The notes: a model not told the origin generated them from the letters alone. Positions 1 to 13,399 are shown, numbered from the stretch's first letter. The stretch: DNA of 64,000 bases from Typhlomys cinereus (GCA_023101885.1 JALPQD010000623.1:217208-281207), one strand, 5' to 3'. Numbers and translations: made by a program.

Positions 1-103
1 ACCAGCCCTCCTGGACATCCAGGCTAACCCTGAAATCACAGCTTCAGTGACACTCGACATCTCCCTAGCCTCGCATGAGACCCCCGCCTCCTCCACTGAC
101 ATC
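1..103 (-). repeat. Satellite array, inverted arm
   Basis: This is the only array edge in opposite orientation. Read on the minus strand it gives the usual satellite phrases in order, including a gaggctaggga-like stretch, a tgtcactgaagctgtgattt-like stretch and a gttagcctg-like stretch. These match, in the same succession, the plus-strand text near 10455-10507 and 62430-62500. The arm meets the plus-oriented array at the palindrome centred on 103/104. The window starts inside this arm, so its full length is unknown. Confidence 0.75.
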
Positions 104-111
104 GATGTCAG
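96..111. repeat. 16-bp perfect palindrome at satellite inversion junction
   Basis: CTGACATCGATGTCAG is a perfect inverted repeat centred between 103 and 104. It joins minus-oriented satellite on the left to plus-oriented satellite on the right. Outside the 16 bp the symmetry continues imperfectly (cctcca on the left, aggtgagg on the right). It consists of two TGATGTCA-type monomer cores fused head to head through CG. Confidence 0.8.
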
Positions 112-3100
112 AGGTGAGGCTGTGATGTCACAGGGAGGCTGTGATGTCAGAAAGAGGCTATAATGCCACATTGAGGCTGTAATACACGTAAAGCTGAGAT
201 GTCACTGTGAGACATCACAGAGAGGTTGAGATGTCACAATGAGGCCATGATGTCACTATGAGGTTGTGATGTCACTAGGAAGTTGTGATGTCACAGTGAG
301 GTTGTGATGTCAATAGCGACAGTGTGGTCACAGGGAGCCTGTAATGTTTCAGTGAGCCTGTGAGGTCAGTGGTGAGGCTGTGGTCCCATAGCGAGGCTGT
401 GGTGTCACTGTTGAGGCTCTCATGGTGACTGTGAGTCTGAGATTCAGTGATGATAACTGTGATATCATAGCAAGGCTAGCAGGATGTCTGACATGTCACT
501 GATGCTATGATTTCAAAGTTAGCCTGTTATGTCAGAGATGATGCTGTGATGACACAGTGAGTCTGTGCTGGCGTAGTGTGGTTGTGATGTCACAATGAGG
601 TTGTGGTGTCAGTAGTGTCTGTGCTTTCACAGGAAGACTACATCATTGGTGAGGCTGTATTGTCACTGGTAAGGCTCTAATGTCACAGTGAATTTACTGT
701 GTCAAACTGAGGCTGTGATGTCACTGTGAGGTGATGATGTTACCGTGAGGTTGTGATATCACAGTGAGGCTGTCATATCAATGGTGATACACTGTGACAT
801 CTCAGTTTGGCTGAGATTTCAGTGGTTAGGCTGAGATCTCAGAAGTGAGCCTGATGTCAGTGGTGAGGCTGAGATGTTCACAGTGGGGCTGAGATGATAC
901 TGGTGAGGCTCTGATGCTACATAGAGGCTGTGGTGTCACTGTTGAGGCTGTTAGGTGACCGCAAGCCTGAGATGTCAGTGATGAGTCTGTTATTTCACAG
1001 TGAGGCTGTGATGTCCAGTGATGCTATGATATCAGAAACGAGGTTATCATGCCACAGTGACCGTGTGATATCACTGAATGTGTGATGTTACTATGAGGTT
1101 TCTGACAACACAGAGAAGTTGTGAAGTCACAGTGAGGCTGTGAGGTCACTGTGGAAGATGTAATGTTAGTGGCAAGACTGATTTCACCATGAGGCTATGA
1201 TGTAACAGTTCAATTGTGAGGTCACAGTGAGGCTGTGAGGTCATAGTGAGACAGTGATGTCTGTGGCATGATGATGTCACAGTGAGCCTGTGATGTCAGT
1301 GGTGATGCTTTGATGTCACAATGTGGCAGTGATGTTACTGGAGAAGGTGTGATGTCACAATAAGTTTGGAATATCAGTGGTGAGAAAGATTCATAATGTG
1401 TCCAAGATGTTACTGATGAGGCTATGATATCAGTGATGAACCTATTATATAACAATGACACTACTGAGGCTGTGACGTCAAAAGCTGTATTGTTAGGGGT
1501 GGGGCAGTGATTTCAGTGTTTCTGACTAATGTCAGTAGTGGCCTGATGTCACAGGAGAAGAGGCTGTGTTGTTGCAGTGAGGCTGAGATGTTACTCGTGA
1601 GGCTGTGATGACACAGCAAAGCTGTAGTGTCATTGTTGTTTTTCATGTGACTGTGAGCTTGAGATATCAGTGAGGAGACTGTCTGTTATGATGAGGCTAG
1701 GTAGGATATCCATGATGTAATGGATGCTATGATTTCAGAGGTTTGCTTGCAATGTCACAGTGAGGCTGTGATGTCACAGGTGAGTCTATATTGTCAAATT
1801 GAGGCTGGATGTCAGAAATGAGGCTATAATGCCACAGTGATGCTGTGATGTCAAAGTGTGGTCATGATGTCACCATGAGGCTCTGATGTCAGTGAGGTTG
1901 TGATGTCACAGTGAGGCTGTGGTATCACAGTTCAGCTGTGGTTAGGATGTGCTTTCAGAAGTGAGACTGATGTGAGAGATGAGGCTGAGATGTCACATTG
2001 ACAATATATCATCAGTCAGACTGTGATGCCACCATGAGGTTATGATGTCACCATGAGGCTGTGGTGTGACTGTTGAGGCTGTGATATCACGGTGAGCCTG
2101 TCATACCAGTGGTAAGGCTGTGAGGTCACAGTGAGGCTGTGCTGGTACAGTATGGCTGTGATGTCACAGTGAGATTAAGATGTCAGTAGTGATTGTGCTT
2201 TCACAGGGAGACTATGTTATTATTTAGGCTGTATTGTCAATGGTGTTGCTGTAATGTCACAGTGAGTTTGTTGTGTCAAACTGTGGCTGTGATATCACAG
2301 TGAGACTATGATGTCAGAGGTAAATATTTACATGACAGTGATGCTTTGATTTCAGGGTATGGCTGTGATGTCCCTGTGAGGTTTTGATGTCAGTGGGGAA
2401 GTTGGGATGTCACAGTGAGATTGTTTTGTCAATAGCAACACTTTGGTGTCACAGGGAGGCTGTCATGTTTCAGTGAGCCTGTAAGGTCAGTGGTGAGGTG
2501 GGTAGTGTCACAGTGAGTGTAGGTAGGAGATCAGTGATGAGGGTGTGATGTACCATTGAGGCTATGATTTCAGAGGTGAATCTGTGATGTCATAGTGAGA
2601 CTGTGCTATAACAGGAAGGCTATAACGTCAGAGTAGATGCTCGGATGTCACAGTGGGGCAATGATTTCAGAGGTAATCCTGTGATGTCACAGTGAGGCTG
2701 CCATGTCACAGTGAGGGTATAAACTCATAGGTGTGGTTCTGATATCACAGTCATGCTGACCAATGATGCCGTGATATTACAGTGAGGCTGTGATGTCAGT
2801 GGAAAGAGATTGTGACATCACAGTGAGGATGTGATTCAGTGGTTAGGTTGTGATATCAGAATGAGGCTGATGTGAGTTATGAGGATATGATGCCACAGTG
2901 GGGCTGCCATGTCACTGGTGAGTCTGATGCCACTATGATGCTTTGATATCACCATGTGGATGTAGTGTCACCATAAGCCTGTGATGTCACAGGAAGTTGG
3001 TGATGTCATGGTGGAGGTTGTGAGGTCACAGTGATTCTATGCCAAGGCGATGTGACAGTGAGGCTATGATATTATTGGTGATGCTGTGATGTCACAGAGA

Positions 3101-6100
3101 GGCTATGTCAGAGGTGTGTATGTGATGCCACTATGAGGCTATTTTGTCAGTAGCAAGGCTGATGTCACAGTGAGTTTGTGATGTCACAATAAGGCTGTGA
3201 TACCATTGTGAGTTTGTAATGTCACAGTGAGGCTGTGATACCACTGTGAGTTTGTAATGTCACAGTGAGGCTGTGAGGACACAGTGTAGATATAATGCCA
3301 CAGTGAGGCTCTGATGATACAGTGATGTGGTGATGTCATTGGAGAGGATTGGATGGCAAAGTGTGGCTTTGATATTTGAAGTGAAGGAGATGTCACAATG
3401 AGGCTGTGATGTCACTGGTGGCTGGAATGTCAGTGGTTAGAAAGATGTCATAGTGAGTCCATAATGTCAGTACTGAGGCTATGATGTCAGTGGTGAACTT
3501 ATTAAATGACAGTGACATTGGTGAGGTTGTGATGTCAAAGGCTATGTTTTCACTGTTTTGGCAGTGATCTCAGTGTTTTGACTGTCAGTGGTTACACTGT
3601 GATGTCAGAAGTGAGGCTAATGTAAGTGATGAGACTGAGATGTCACAGTGAGGCTGGTATGTTACTGGTGAGGCTGTGATGCCAGCGAGACACTTTAATA
3701 TCACCATGTGTATGTGGTGTCACCGTGACCTGTGATGTCACAGGGAGTTAGTGATGGAGTTGAGGCTGTGAGATAATAGCCAGACTGTGATGTCAGTGGC
3801 AAGGCAGATTTCACTGTGATGCTATGATGTTAATGGTGATGTCGTGAAGTCACATTCAGGCTGTGTGGTCACTCTGAGGCTATGTTATAGGTGTGTATGT
3901 GATGTCTCTAAGAGACTATTATGCCAGAGGCAAGGTTGATGTCACAGTGAGTTTGTGATGGCACAATGAGGCTGTGATGTTAGTGGTGAGGCTGTGTTAC
4001 AATGAGGCTGTAATGTCACTGGTGATGTCTCAATAAGGCTGGAATGCTAGTGGTGAGAAAGATGTTATAGTGAGTCTATGTTGTTACTTGTGAGGCTATA
4101 GCCTAAGTGGTGAACCTATTACATGATAGTGACACTGGTGAGACTGTGAAGTCAAAGGCTGTGCTGTCTCTGGTGTGGGAGTGATGTCAGCATTCTGACT
4201 AATGTCAGTGGTGATCCAGATGTCACAGGTGAGGGTGTACTGTCACTGGTGAAGCTGTAATGTCACAAGGAGGCTGTGATGTCACTGTGAAGGTTGTATG
4301 TCACTGTGGGTTGTCATGTCATTGTGAGGTGATATCACTCTGGAATCTGTGATGTCACAGTGAGGTTGTGGTGTCAGTGTCAAGACTGATGTCACAATGA
4401 GGCTATGATGTAACAGGTTAGACTGTGAGGTCACAGTGAGGCTCTGAGGTCACTATGAGGCTGTGATATCTGTGGGAAGATTGACATTACAATGAATCAG
4501 TGATGTAACATGAGAGGTTATGGTGTTACTCTTTGTGATGTCAAAGGTTATGATGTCACTGCTGAGGCAGTCCCGTCTCTGCTAGCCTGTGCTTTCTGTG
4601 GTGAGTGTGTTGTGAAGTAGAAAGGCTAGGTAGGATAATATTGGTGAGGCTGTGGTTGTCACAGTCTGGCTGTGATATCACCATGAGGCTGTGATGTCAC
4701 AGTGAGGCTCTGATATCACAGTTTGGCTGTGCTGTCACAGTGCAGCTGTGAGGTCAGTGGTTATGCTGTGATTTCAGAAGAGAGACTGATGTGAGAGATG
4801 AGGCTGAGATGTCGCATTGATGATATAATGTAACTGGTGAGGTTGTGAAGCCACAGTGAAGTTATGATGTCACCAGGCTGTGATGTCCCTGGTGAGGCTG
4901 TAATATCATGGTGAGCCTCTCATATCAGTGTTGAGGCTTTCATGTCACAGTGAAGTTGTGATGTCACAGTGAGGCTGTGATCTTACACTGCAGCTGTGAG
5001 ATCAGTGGTTTGGTTGTTATATCAGAAATGAGACTGATATGAGAGATGTGGGTGACTTGTTGCATTGAAGATGTGATATTACTGGTGAGGCTGTGATGTC
5101 CCAGTGAGATAATGATGTCAGCATGAGGATGTGGTGTCACTAATGAGGCTGTAATATCATGATGAATCTGTCATTTCAGTGATAATTCTGTGATGTCACA
5201 GTGAGGCTATACTGGTACAGTGTGGCTCTGTTGTCACAGTAAGGTTGTGATGTTACAGTGAACTTGTGATATCAGTAGTGACTGTGCTTTCACAGGAAGA
5301 CTGTCATTGGTGAGGCTCTGTCACAATGAGTTTGTTGTGTCAAACTGAGGCTGTGATGTCTCTGTGAGGTTATGATGTCAGAGATGAATGTTTCCTTGAC
5401 AGTGATGCTTTGATTTCATGGTATGGCAGTGATGTCACTTTGAGGTTGTGATGTTAGTGGGGAAGTTGTGATATCGCAGTGAGGTTATGATGTCAATAGC
5501 GACATTGTGGTGTCACAGTGAGGCTGTAATATTTCAGTGGGCCTGTGAGGTCAGTTGTGAGGCCTTAGTGCCATAGTGAGGCTAGGTAGGATATCAGTGA
5601 TGAGGATGTGATGTCACATTGAGGCTATGACTTCAGAGGTGAGCCTGTGATGCCATAGTGAGGCTGTCACATCACAGTGAAGTTATAACTTCAGAGTTGA
5701 GGCTGTGATGTCACAATGAGGTTGTGATGTTACTGCAAGGTGATTTCACTGGGGAAATTGTGATGTCACAGTGTGGTTGTGATGTCAATAGCGACACCGT
5801 GGTGTCACATTGAGGCTGTCATGTTTCAGTGAGTCTGTGAGATCAGTGGTGAGGCTGTGGTGTCATAGTGAGACTAGGTAGGATGTCTGTGATGAGGGTG
5901 TGATGTAGCATTGAGGCTATAAATTCAACGGTGAGCCTGTGATGTCATAGTGAGTCTGTGATGAAACAGTGAGGCTATAACCTTAGAAGTGAGGCTGTGA
6001 TGTTAGAGTGAGGCTATGTTGTCACCAGTGATATCATGACATCACAATGTAGCTCAGATGTCAGTGGAATGAGACTATGACATGATAGTGAGGATGTGAT

Positions 6101-9100
6101 TTCAGTGGTTCTGCTGTGATATAAGAATGAGGGTGATGTGAGTGATGAGTGTAGGATATCACAGTGAGGCTGTCATGTCCTTGGTGAGGCTGTGGTAGCA
6201 TAACAAGGCTAGGCAAGATGTCTGTGCTGTCACTGATACTATGATTTCAGAGATTAGCCTGTTATGTCACAGTGAGGCTGTGATGTCAGAGGTGATGCTG
6301 TGCTGTGACAGTGAAGCTGTGATGTCAGAAATGAGACTATAATTAACAATGAGATTGTGTTATCATTGTGAAACTGTGATGTCACTGTGAGGCTGTAACA
6401 TCACAGAAAGGTTCTGATGTTGCAGTGAGGCAGTGATGTCAGTGGCAAGACTGATGTCACAATGAGGCTATGATGTAACAGGTGAGCCTGTTGTGTCAGT
6501 GGGCAGGTTGTGAAGTCACTCTGAGGCTGTGATGGCACCATGAGAATGTGATGTCAATGGTAAGAATAATGTCACAATGAGGCAATGTTGTAACAGGTGT
6601 GCCTGTAGTGTCAGTGGGCAGGCTGTGAGGTTATTGTGAGGCTGTGGGGTCAGTGGAGTGAGACTATGACATCACAGTGAGGTTGTGATTTCAGTAGTTA
6701 GTCTGAGATATCAGATTGAGGCTGATGTGCGTGATGAGGGAATGATGTCACAATGAGGTTGGCATGTCACTGGTGAATCAATGATGCCACCTTGAGGTTT
6801 TGATATCACTGTGTGCCTGCGGTGTCACGGTAAGCCAATGATGTCACAGGGTGTAGGTGATATCATGGTGGAGGCTGTGAGATCAGAGTGAGACTGTGAT
6901 ATCAGCGGCAAGGGGGAATATCACAGTGAGGCTATGATGTCAGAGCTGATTCTATGAAGTCAGAATTCAGGCTGTGATGTCAAAGTGAGGCTATATCAGA
7001 GGCGTATATGTAATGTCACCATGAGCCTATTATGTCAGTAGCAAGGCTGATGTCACAGTGAGGTTGTGATGACCCAATGAGGCTGTGATGTCACTATCAG
7101 GTTGTAATGTCACAGTGAGGCTGTGAGGACACAGTGTGGCTATGATGTCACGTTGAGGCTCTGACGACACACTGATGTGATGTCACTGGAGAGGTTTGGA
7201 TGGCACAGTGAGGCTGTGAGATCACTGTGGAAGATGTTATGTCACTGGCAAGGCTGATTTCACTGTGATGTCACAGTGAGATTCTGATGTCAGGGTTGAT
7301 TCTATGAGATATCAGTGAGGTTTTGACATCCTTGGTGACGCTTGGATTTCACAGTGTGTTTAGGATGTCATTGGTGAGGCTGTGCAGTCATACTGAGGCT
7401 TTGATGTCAGAGGAGAGGCTGTGATGTCACAGTTAGGCTGTGATGTCAGTGATAAGACTGATCCCACAATGAGGCTATGAAGTAACAAGTGAGCCTGTGA
7501 TGTTAGTGGACAGGCTGTGAGGTCACTGTTAGTCTGTGATGCCACAGTGATTTTTGATGTCACCATGTGACTGTGGAATCACCGTGAGCCCGTGATGTCA
7601 CAGGGAGTTGGAGATACTATGGTTTATGTTGTGAGTTCACACTGGGACTGTGATGTCAGTGGCATGGCTGATATAACAATGGGCCTATGATACCAGTGGT
7701 GATGCTGTGATATCACATTGAGGCTGTGAAGTCACAGCGTGGCTATGTCAAAAGTGTGTATGTGATGTCACCATGAGGTTATGTCAATGGAAGGCTGATA
7801 TCACAGTAAAACTGTTGGGTTGCCATGAGGCTCTGATGTCAGGGCTGATTCTATAATGGCACCGTGAGTCTATGAGATGTCAGTGAGGCTGTGATGTCAG
7901 GGGTGATACTTTGATTTCACAGTGAGTTTAGGACATCAGTGGTGAGGCTGTGTAGTCACACTAAGGCATTGATGTCAGAGGAGAGGCTGTAATGTCACTG
8001 TGAGGTGGTAATGTTACTGTGAGGTTGTGATATCACAGTGAGGCTGTAATATGAACGGGGATAGACTGTGTCATCACACTTTGGCTGTGATAACAGTGGT
8101 TAGGCTGTGATGTCAGAAGTGAGCCTGATGTCAGGGATGAGGCTGAGATGTCACAGTGAGGCTGGGATGTTACTGGTGAGGTTGTGTTTCCACAGCGAGG
8201 TTGTGGTGTCACTGTTGAGGCTGTCATGTGACTATAAGCTGAGATGTAAGTTATTAGGTAGTGTGGACCTAGTGATGCTAGGCAGAATGTCTGTTGTGTC
8301 ACTGATGCTATGATGTCAGAAGTTAGCTTGTTATATCACAGTGAGGATGTGATGTCACAATGAGGCTGTGATATCACTATGAAGATGTGATGTCACTTGA
8401 AGGCTTTGATATCACAGAGAGGTTGTGGTGTCAAAGTAAGGTTGTGAGGTCACTGTGGAAGATATAATATCAGTGGCAAAGCTGATTTCAACATGAGCCT
8501 ATGATGTAACAGGTGAGTCTATGATGTAACAGTTTCATCTGTAAGGTCAGAGTGAGATTGTGAGGTCATTGTGAAGCTGCTATATCTGTTGAAGATCGAT
8601 ATCATAGTGAGGAAGTGATGTAACATGTGAAGCTGTGGTGTCATTGTTTATGATGTCAAAGTTTGTCACTGCTGAGTGTTGTCACTGGGAGCCTGTGCTA
8701 TCTTGGGTGAGGCTGTGGTATAGTAAGGTTAGGTATGATATCATTGGTGAGACTCTAATGTCAGTGTGGCTGTGATGTCACCATGAGGCTGTGATGTCAC
8801 AGTGGGTCTTTGGTGTCACAGTGCATCTGTGATGTCAGTGGTTAGCCTATGATTTCAGAAGTGAGACTGATGTGAGAGATGAAGCTGAGATGTACCATTG
8901 ACGAAATGATATAACTACTGAGGCTGTTATGTCAAAATATGGCTGTGAGGTCACAGTGAGGCTGTGATGCCACAGTGAGATTATAATATCACCGTGAGGC
9001 TGTACTGTCACTTTGAGGCTGTAGTATCATGGTAAGCCTTTCCTATTTGTGGTGAGGCTGTGATGTGACAGTGAGGCTGTGATATCAGTGGCAAGACTAA

Positions 9101-10507
9101 TGACACAATGAGGATATGGTGTAACAGGTGAGCCTGTGGAATCAGTGGACAGGCTGTGAGGTTACTGTGAAATTTTGATGTCACAATGAGGCTGTGATGT
9201 TGAAACTGAGGGTATAATGCCACAGTGAGGCTGTGATATCACTATGAAGATGTGATGTGGTGAGGCTCTGATGTTAGGACTGATTCCATGAGATATCTGG
9301 GAGGCTGCAATGTCAGTGGTGATCTTTGGGTTTCACAGTATGGTTGGGATGTCAGTGGTGAGGCTGTGCAGTCACACTGAGGCTGTAATGTCACTGTGAG
9401 GCTGTGATGTTACTGTGAGATTATTGATATCACAGTGAGGCTGTGATATCAGTGGTGATAGACTATGAAATCACATTTTAGCTGAGATTTCTGTGTTTAG
9501 ACTGTAATGTCAAAAATGAGGCTGAAGACAATGATGAAGCTGAGATGTCACAATGAGGCTGGGATATTACTGGTGAGGCTGTAATGGCACCATGAGTCTT
9601 TGATGTCACCATGTGGCTGTGGTGTCACCATGAGCCCATGATGACACAGGGAGTCGGTGATGTCATAGTGGAGGGTGTGAGGTCACATTGGCTGTGATGT
9701 TAGTGGCCAGGCTGATGCCACAGGTGAGGCTATAATTGCAGTGGTGATGCTGTGATGTCACATTGAGGCTGAGATGTCACATTGAGGCTATATCAAAGGT
9801 GTGTATATGTCACCCTGAGGCTGTTATGTCAGTGGCAAGGATGACATAACAGTGAGTTTGTGATACCACAGTGAGGCTGAGATGTCACTATCAGATTGTA
9901 ATGGCACAGTGAGGCTGTGAAATCAGTGGCAAGACTGATGTCACAATGAGGCTATGATTTAACAGGTGAGCCTGTGGTGTCACTGGGCATGTTATGAGGA
10001 CACTGTGAGGATGTGATGTCTCAGTAAGACTGATATCAGTGCTGATTCCATGAAATGCCAGTGAGTCTGTGATGTCAGGGGTGATGCTTGGATTTCACAA
10101 TGAGGTTAGAATGTCAGTGGTAGGCTGTGCAGTGACACTGAGGTTGGGATGTCAGAGGAGAGGCTGTGATTTCACTGTAAGGCTGTGATGTTAACGTGGA
10201 TATTGTGATATCACAGTGAGGCTGTTATATAACTGGTGATAGACTATGACATCACAGTTTGGCTGAGATTTCAGTGGTTAGGCTGTGATGTCAGACGTGA
10301 TGTTGATGTCAGTGATGAGGCTGATGTCAGTGATAGGCTGAGACGTCATAGTGAGGCTGAGATGTTACCTGTGAGGCTCTAGGCTACAGTGTGGATGTTG
10401 TGACACTGTTGAGATTCTCACCAGACCATGAGCCTGAGGATGTGGTATCACAGCAAGGCTAGGCATGATGTCGCTGGTGTCATTGATGCTATGATTTCAG
10501 AGATTAG
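104..10507 (+). repeat. 19-20 bp satellite/minisatellite array, block 1
   Basis: Degenerate tandem monomers close to GTGAGGCTGTGATGTCACA run without interruption. The 19-bp register shows in a local duplication with 38-bp spacing (3192 and 3230). Marker variants recur: ctgtgctttcacag near 608, 2190 and 5285; ctgactaatgtcag near 1522 and 4195; gtcaatagcgacac near 2431, 5491 and 5785; cttggatttcac near 7341 and 10087. One exact TGACGTCA lies at 1473-1480. The plus strand is G/T-rich and C-poor. No gene is seen; minus-strand open frames encode only repeats of the CDITASPLTSQPH type and result from sparse stops. The block ends at the target site of ERV-1. Confidence 0.93.
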
Positions 10508-11317
10508 TGCAGTATTCTTATCTAATCATGATGTTTTGACAAGATCCAGCATTACAGAATACTGTTTCAAGGAAACAATTTCTGGGTAAAGGGCATGACA
10601 TTATTTGATGTAAATAAGAGAAATAAGGATAACATGGGGATTGTCAAGCCTTAGTGTTACTGCTTGCCTTGGTGTTACTATGTGGTTCTGGCCTAAAGTC
10701 TGCTGGGGAGTGACACATTAACATCTAAATAGGCAATTGCTAAGTGCTAGGGGCCCTCCATAAGTAAATTAAGTTTTGTGTCTGGCAGGAGGATTCCTCC
10801 CTCTGGAATTTAAGTCTACCTTTTGTATGTTCTTAGATCTTTGTTGTTGTTGTTGTTGTGGTTTCTCAGGACTAGCTAGTTTACAGTTCCTCCCCCACAG
10901 ATTTGATGTTTATACATAAACCAGGGAAAAATCTGCTTTGAAACATTCATTGTCCCTTTGCTTTTAGCAACTGAGTGTCATGCCTGCTTTAACTCTACCT
11001 GGAGACATCATGTCTGTTCCAACACAGAAATATTTGTCACCTCTGCTCTTCCTTTATTATCTGGAATGAATACGTTTTACATTATCTATAAAGAATTTGG
11101 TCCTGGTTTTCTTTGATGATTTGCCTATGGGCTTGGTGACACATCCCCTGGCATTTACTCTGGATTTTCTAAAGTATATAAACTCTGCTAAAAATTTCAA
11201 TAAAGAGTTCAGATTCACTCAACTCAGAGAGCTATCTGTCTGTCCTCCATTTGCAGAAGTCTTGCCAACCTTGTTGAGGGGAGCCCTGGTTTTGAGGTTG
11301 CAGCTTGGACAGCAATA
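10508..11317 (+). repeat. 5' LTR of ERV-1
   Basis: It begins TGCAGTATTC directly after the GATTAG target copy and ends just before the primer binding site. It aligns along its length with 16161-16950, with indels. A (TTG)n tract is at about 10842-10858. A CAATAAA polyadenylation-type signal near 11196 is followed by a tctgtctgtcctcc stretch. The length of about 810 bp is long for an LTR but acceptable for class II. Confidence 0.87.
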
Positions 11318-11319
11318 CC

Positions 11320-11337
11320 TGGTGCCCGAACCTGGGA
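11320..11337 (+). other. Primer binding site, tRNA-Lys-like
   Basis: TGGTGCCCGAACCTGGGA begins two bases after the LTR end. It resembles the tRNA-Lys primer site used by betaretroviruses and lentiviruses (TGGCGCCCGAAC core) with a C-to-T change at a CpG and further differences downstream. It fits the class II assignment. Confidence 0.7.
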
Positions 11338-11534
11338 CACTCAACTAGGTAAATCTTTCCTTTTCTCTTTTTTCTCTTTAAGTCTTTCAAGCAAGGATAG
11401 GATCCTATCAGGGTACAGAAGACCCCTTGGACCAAGTGGAGCAGAGTTAAGGAGACAGGTAAGGATAGGATTCTGTCAGGATACAGAAGACCTCTCAGAC
11501 GAAAGTGGCCGAGTGATGAAGACGGGTAAGAAAC

Positions 11535-12410
11535 ATGGGCCATACTGAGTATAAAGAAAGAATACTCTTTATTGAATAACTAAGCAAATGATAAATGCGC
11601 AAGGTATTCTTGTGTCTTCTAAGCAGTTAAGAAATTTTTTTCATTTTGTAAAAAACTGTTTTCCTGAGGAGGGAACTTTTGATCTAGAAATTTGGAAAAA
11701 GATAGGAAAAGAGATAAAAAAAAAAAACTATTATCATGTTCATGAACCAGAAAAGGTCCCAATTGTTATATTTTCTTTATGGAGTTTAATGATAAATTCT
11801 TTAGGTCCTAGTCAAGAAACAGTAAACATAGCACAGGAAACTAAGACTCCTCTGACTCCAAAGGGAAATAAAGATAAAAATATGAAGACTTAATTAAGCC
11901 TCAATGTATCATAACAGTAAGTTTAGAGGATGAAGCAGATGATTATGTCCTGTCTTCCTCTAAGGAGATTGATTTAGAGAAGGAAGCAGATGATGATGTC
12001 CTGTCTCCCTCTGAGGAGACTGGTTTAGGGGAAGAAGTGGACAGTGATGTCCTGTCTCCCTCTGAGGAGACTGGTTTAGGGAAAGAAGTGGACAGTGATG
12101 TCCTGTCTTCTTCTGAGGGGACTGATTTAGAGGAAGAAGCAACACCTTACCATAGTGAGGATGATGGGGTATCTTGAAAGGCTTCAATGCCATTTCCCCT
12201 TGAGAGTCCTAGGGAGTCTCCCACAGAAGTAGGCTTTCTTGGATCACTACAACAGGCTAGAAGAATGGAAAATGAAGATCCCACATGGGATCCAAATCTA
12301 GAAGCTACAGAAACAGTTATAAAGCAATTGTCCTTTGAGAATACAAATACAATGTGCCATGCTTTATTAAGATCAGTCAGAAAACAAGAGCTATGAGAGA
12401 TTATATCAGA
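11535..12410 (+). pseudogene. gag: gag remnant of ERV-1 (matrix to pre-capsid)
   Basis: Gag is the structural polyprotein. A Met-Gly start at 11535 (usual for myristoylated Gag) runs for 14 codons into a stop. The frame then shifts near 11571, and the matrix-like part continues at 11588-11893 with SSKQLRNFFHFVK and EEGTFDLEIWKKIGKE, the pattern of betaretroviral matrix domains. An acidic repeat region follows, then another segment (12187-12396) with NEDPTWDP and TVIKQLSFEN. At least one frameshift and several stops separate the pieces, and the capsid and nucleocapsid are essentially missing. The class is fairly sure; the exact domain limits are not. Confidence 0.68.
11947..12150 (+). repeat. 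51-bp in-frame tandem repeat in gag, four units
   Basis: Four 51-bp units start at 11947, 11998, 12049 and 12100. Each encodes an acidic 17-residue block of the form VLSPSEETGLGEEVDSD. The central two are almost identical at DNA level and the outer two are more diverged, as expected from internal expansion. The region lies between matrix and capsid, where betaretroviral Gag proteins vary in length. Confidence 0.85.
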
Positions 12411-12486
12411 GGATGTATGAATGCCTTACCAGCCTATATGCAAGGAGTAAAAATATTAAAATGAGCAGGTGATACTAAATCAAAAA

Positions 12487-12780
12487 GTTTTCAGCCTTAT
12501 GTCATTCCTCTCTTCCTTTTCCATTATGGGGAAGAGGTGTTTTGTTCTCAATGGAAATGGCTTCAGTAGTTCCTGATCCTGTAGAATCGGAACGAAAATT
12601 TTTAATGGGATCACACTTACTATGCTGATAAGATACAATGGAAATCAAAAGAGCCTGTATGGGTTGAACAGTGGCCTCTATCAATGGAAAAAATACAGGC
12701 TATAGAACAATTGGTAGAAGAACAGTTAAAATTCGGGCATACAGAATCATCACACAGAAAACATAATGTTAAAACCAAAA
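12487..12780 (+). pseudogene. pol: Protease end and reverse transcriptase start of ERV-1
   Basis: 12487-12560 encodes, across a frame change, a PLWGRGVLFS-like stretch that resembles the conserved end of retroviral protease. From 12639 the text EPVWVEQWPLSMEKIQAIEQ is the typical N-terminal start of a class II reverse transcriptase. Homology stops near 12760, before any catalytic motif, so the polymerase core, RNase H and integrase have been deleted. A stop and a frame change lie between the two parts. Confidence 0.65.
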
Positions 12781-13121
12781 AGATTAGAAAAAGTGAAAAA
12801 CAATTGGCTGGCTTTATAGATTAAGTTGTAAATTTACATCTTTCTTTTATTGAAGGGAGTGTAAATCCCAGAATTTGGTTTCATATGGATTTTAAAAATT
12901 AAATATATAAAAAATAAATATAAGAGGACAAAAACATGTTCTTCCTAATATTTTTAAATTATAAGAAAAAACAAAAAATTAATATAAAAACCTAATATCC
13001 TAAAAATAATTCAAATGTTTTTGAGATCCATAAAAAAAACTGTCACTTTCACAGGCTGTGGCAAGATGATCTCAGCTTGGGAAACAATAATATAAGTATT
13101 TGCCTTTAAAAATGCAAAATA
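12781..13121 (+). other. AT-rich internal ERV-1 sequence, no gene
   Basis: A-rich, low-complexity sequence between the broken pol and the first SINE. No open frame or recognised domain is seen. Confidence 0.5.
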
Positions 13122-13207
13122 GGGGCTGGAGAGGTGGCTCAGGAGTTAAGCCTCTGCTTTGCAGGTGGAAGGTCCTGAGTTTGGATCTTAGACCCCACGT
13201 ATAGACC
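13122..13207 (+). mobile_element. tRNA-derived SINE, head only, plus strand
   Basis: It begins GGGGCTGGAGAGGTGGCTCA and continues through a B-box-like ggtcctgagtttggatct and a ccacgtatagac stretch, then ends. It matches the 5' end of the full-length SINEs in this window (for example the reverse strand of 56700-56759). The body and tail are missing, so it is 3'-truncated. Confidence 0.8.
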
Positions 13208-13399
13208 CCTTTATATTTAATCGTCTATTAAATATAAAGTTTTTAAATAATAATTTGTTTTTGGTACTTAATTTTAAAGTTTAAACTGCTTTTCATGATT
13301 TTCATAATTAACCTATACTGCTGAACTTAACTAATATGAGATTTTTGTTTTCAATGATAAGGTTTTCATAAATGTTGATCTGCTTTTGATGATTTTTTA

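Noticed and set aside
104..10507. CRISPR-like array
   Set aside because: There are no constant-length unique spacers. The repeats are directly adjacent and diverged, and the context is vertebrate with retroelements.
11947..12150. The 51-bp gag repeat as captured satellite
   Set aside because: It contains gatgtc but otherwise does not match the 19-mer. The unit is 51 bp, is in frame, and belongs to the provirus.
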